Assembly: GCA_947630585.1 (NCBI GenBank)
Contig: CANRIE010000101.1
Coordinates: 1 to 5,888, forward strand
DNA length: 5,888 bases
Direction: 5' to 3'
Origin: an uncultured Bacilli bacterium
GTDB lineage: Bacteria; Bacillota_I; Bacilli_A; RF39; UBA660
Both the position numbers and the translations under genes were made by a program. Every line of letters begins with the position of its first letter. The stretch's first letter is position 1. The notes beneath the pieces were generated by a model. It ran no database searches and was not told the origin of the DNA. It worked only from the letters and a program-made list of their open reading frames with translations. Positions 5,324 to 5,888 of the stretch are shown one piece after another.

Positions 5324-5863
5324 TTACTTTCTAAATGGCATTCCAAGTTCATTTAGTAAGTCATAAGCTTCATCATTAGATTTAGCAGTTGTTACAAATA
5401 CAATGTCCATTCCACGAACTTTAACTATATCATCATACTCAATTTCAGAGAAAATAAGTTGTTCTTTAATTCCTAATGTATAGTTTCCTCTTCCATCAAA
5501 AGCTTTTGGACTAATACCACGAAAATCTCTTACTCGAGGTAAGGCAATACTAATTAACTTATCCATAAAGTTATACATAGCATCTCCTCTTAAAGTAACC
5601 TTGCAACCAATTGATTGTCCTTCTCTTACTTTAAATCCGGCAATTGATTTCTTAGCCTTAGTTACAACTGGCTTTTGACCAGTAATCATTGTTAAATCAT
5701 GAACAGCTGCATCTAATAATTTAGAATTAGTAGTTGCATCTCCAACACCAATATTAACAACAATTTTCTCTAATTTTGGAACTTCCATAATTGATTTATA
5801 ATTATATTTTCCTTTTAAACTTGGAATAACCTCATTCAAGTATTTTTCTTTTAGGCGGTTCAT
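5324..5863 (-). CDS. rplE: 50S ribosomal protein L5
   Basis: L5 binds 5S rRNA with L18 and forms part of the central protuberance, contacting the P-site tRNA and the 30S head. The 179 residues from the ATG are exactly the usual length. The sequence runs from MNRLKEKYLNEVIPSL through VPKLEKIVVNIGVGDA (28-43), TGQKPVVTKAKKSIAGFKVR (61-80), VTLRGDAMYNFMDKLISIAL (89-108), PRVRDFRGISPKAFDGRGNY (109-128) and GIKEQLIFSEIEYDDI (131-146) to the end GMDIVFVTTAKSNDEA...LLNELGMPFRK. A TTG codon directly before the ATG is in frame, but the family begins with MNRLKEKY, so the ATG is chosen. The gene is complete and is the first in the window. L24 (rplX) normally precedes it but lies outside. Confidence 0.97.
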   Translation of the reverse strand: MNRLKEKYLNEVIPSLKGKYNYKSIMEVPKLEKIVVNIGVGDATTNSKLLDAAVHDLTMITGQKPVVTKAKKSIAGFKVREGQSIGCKVTLRGDAMYNFMDKLISIALPRVRDFRGISPKAFDGRGNYTLGIKEQLIFSEIEYDDIVKVRGMDIVFVTTAKSNDEAYDLLNELGMPFRK

Positions 5864-5871
5864 CAATAATT

Positions 5872-5878
5872 CCTCCTT
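5872..5878 (-). promoter_or_regulatory. Shine-Dalgarno site of rplE
   Basis: AAGGAGG on the minus strand lies eight bases before the L5 ATG, and five before the adjacent TTG. The 3' end of rplX probably lies just upstream. Stop codons occur in all three frames between 5888 and 5879 (TGA, TAA, TAG), so an upstream gene must end at or before there, but which stop is used cannot be told. Confidence 0.8.
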
Positions 5879-5888
5879 CTATTAATCA

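Noticed and set aside
5864..5866. L5 starting at TTG one codon before the ATG
   Set aside because: L5 proteins start MNRLKEKY, and the ATG has good SD spacing of eight bases. The TTG adds nothing.
1..5888. A hidden novel system, mobile element, CRISPR array or non-coding RNA
   Set aside because: All bases except gaps of 17 nt or less and the 25 bases before L5 belong to eleven conserved housekeeping genes on one strand, leaving no room for an accessory element. I saw no repeats or inverted repeats beyond what coding sequence explains.

Overview
The window is one continuous, minus-strand stretch of a ribosomal-protein super-operon (the spc operon). In transcription order, from high to low coordinates, it reads: rplE (L5), rpsN (S14, zinc-ribbon type), rpsH (S8), rplF (L6), rplR (L18), rpsE (S5), rplO (L15), secY, adk, map and the 5' part of infA (IF-1), which runs off the window at base 1. 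No rRNA, tRNA, mobile element, CRISPR array, repeat, promoter or terminator was recognised. No stretch of 300 bases lacks a gene; the largest gap between genes is 17 nt.

Organism: the DNA is AT-rich (roughly one third GC by eye). The order secY-adk-map-infA and the 61-residue four-cysteine S14 fit a low-GC Firmicute. The missing L30 gene (rpmD) between S5 and L15 points towards the Mollicutes or relatives within Bacilli, such as Acholeplasma-, Erysipelotrichales- or RF39-like lineages; this placement is inference. The genetic code looks standard. Tryptophans checked are TGG, secY ends with TGA in an ATGA overlap with adk, and CGG sits at strongly conserved arginines of L6, S5 and SecY. This argues against Mycoplasma code 4 and against CGG reassignment.

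Layout: in the upstream half (L5 to S5) genes are separated by 9-17 nt. Almost every gap holds a strong Shine-Dalgarno (SD) sequence lying right beside the preceding stop codon. From the S5/L15 junction onward every junction overlaps (1, 1, 4, 8 and 17 nt), so translation there is probably coupled. The change falls exactly where rpmD is missing.

The genes supply 30S proteins (S14, S8, S5), 50S proteins (L5, L6, L18, L15), the SecY translocon channel, adenylate kinase, the methionine aminopeptidase that trims nascent chains, and initiation factor IF-1. This is a core translation and secretion cassette. I found no previously undescribed system. The points worth a second look are the L30 loss, an obligatory N-terminal extension on IF-1, an alanine-substituted P-loop in adenylate kinase, and an atypical spectinomycin-loop sequence in S5.
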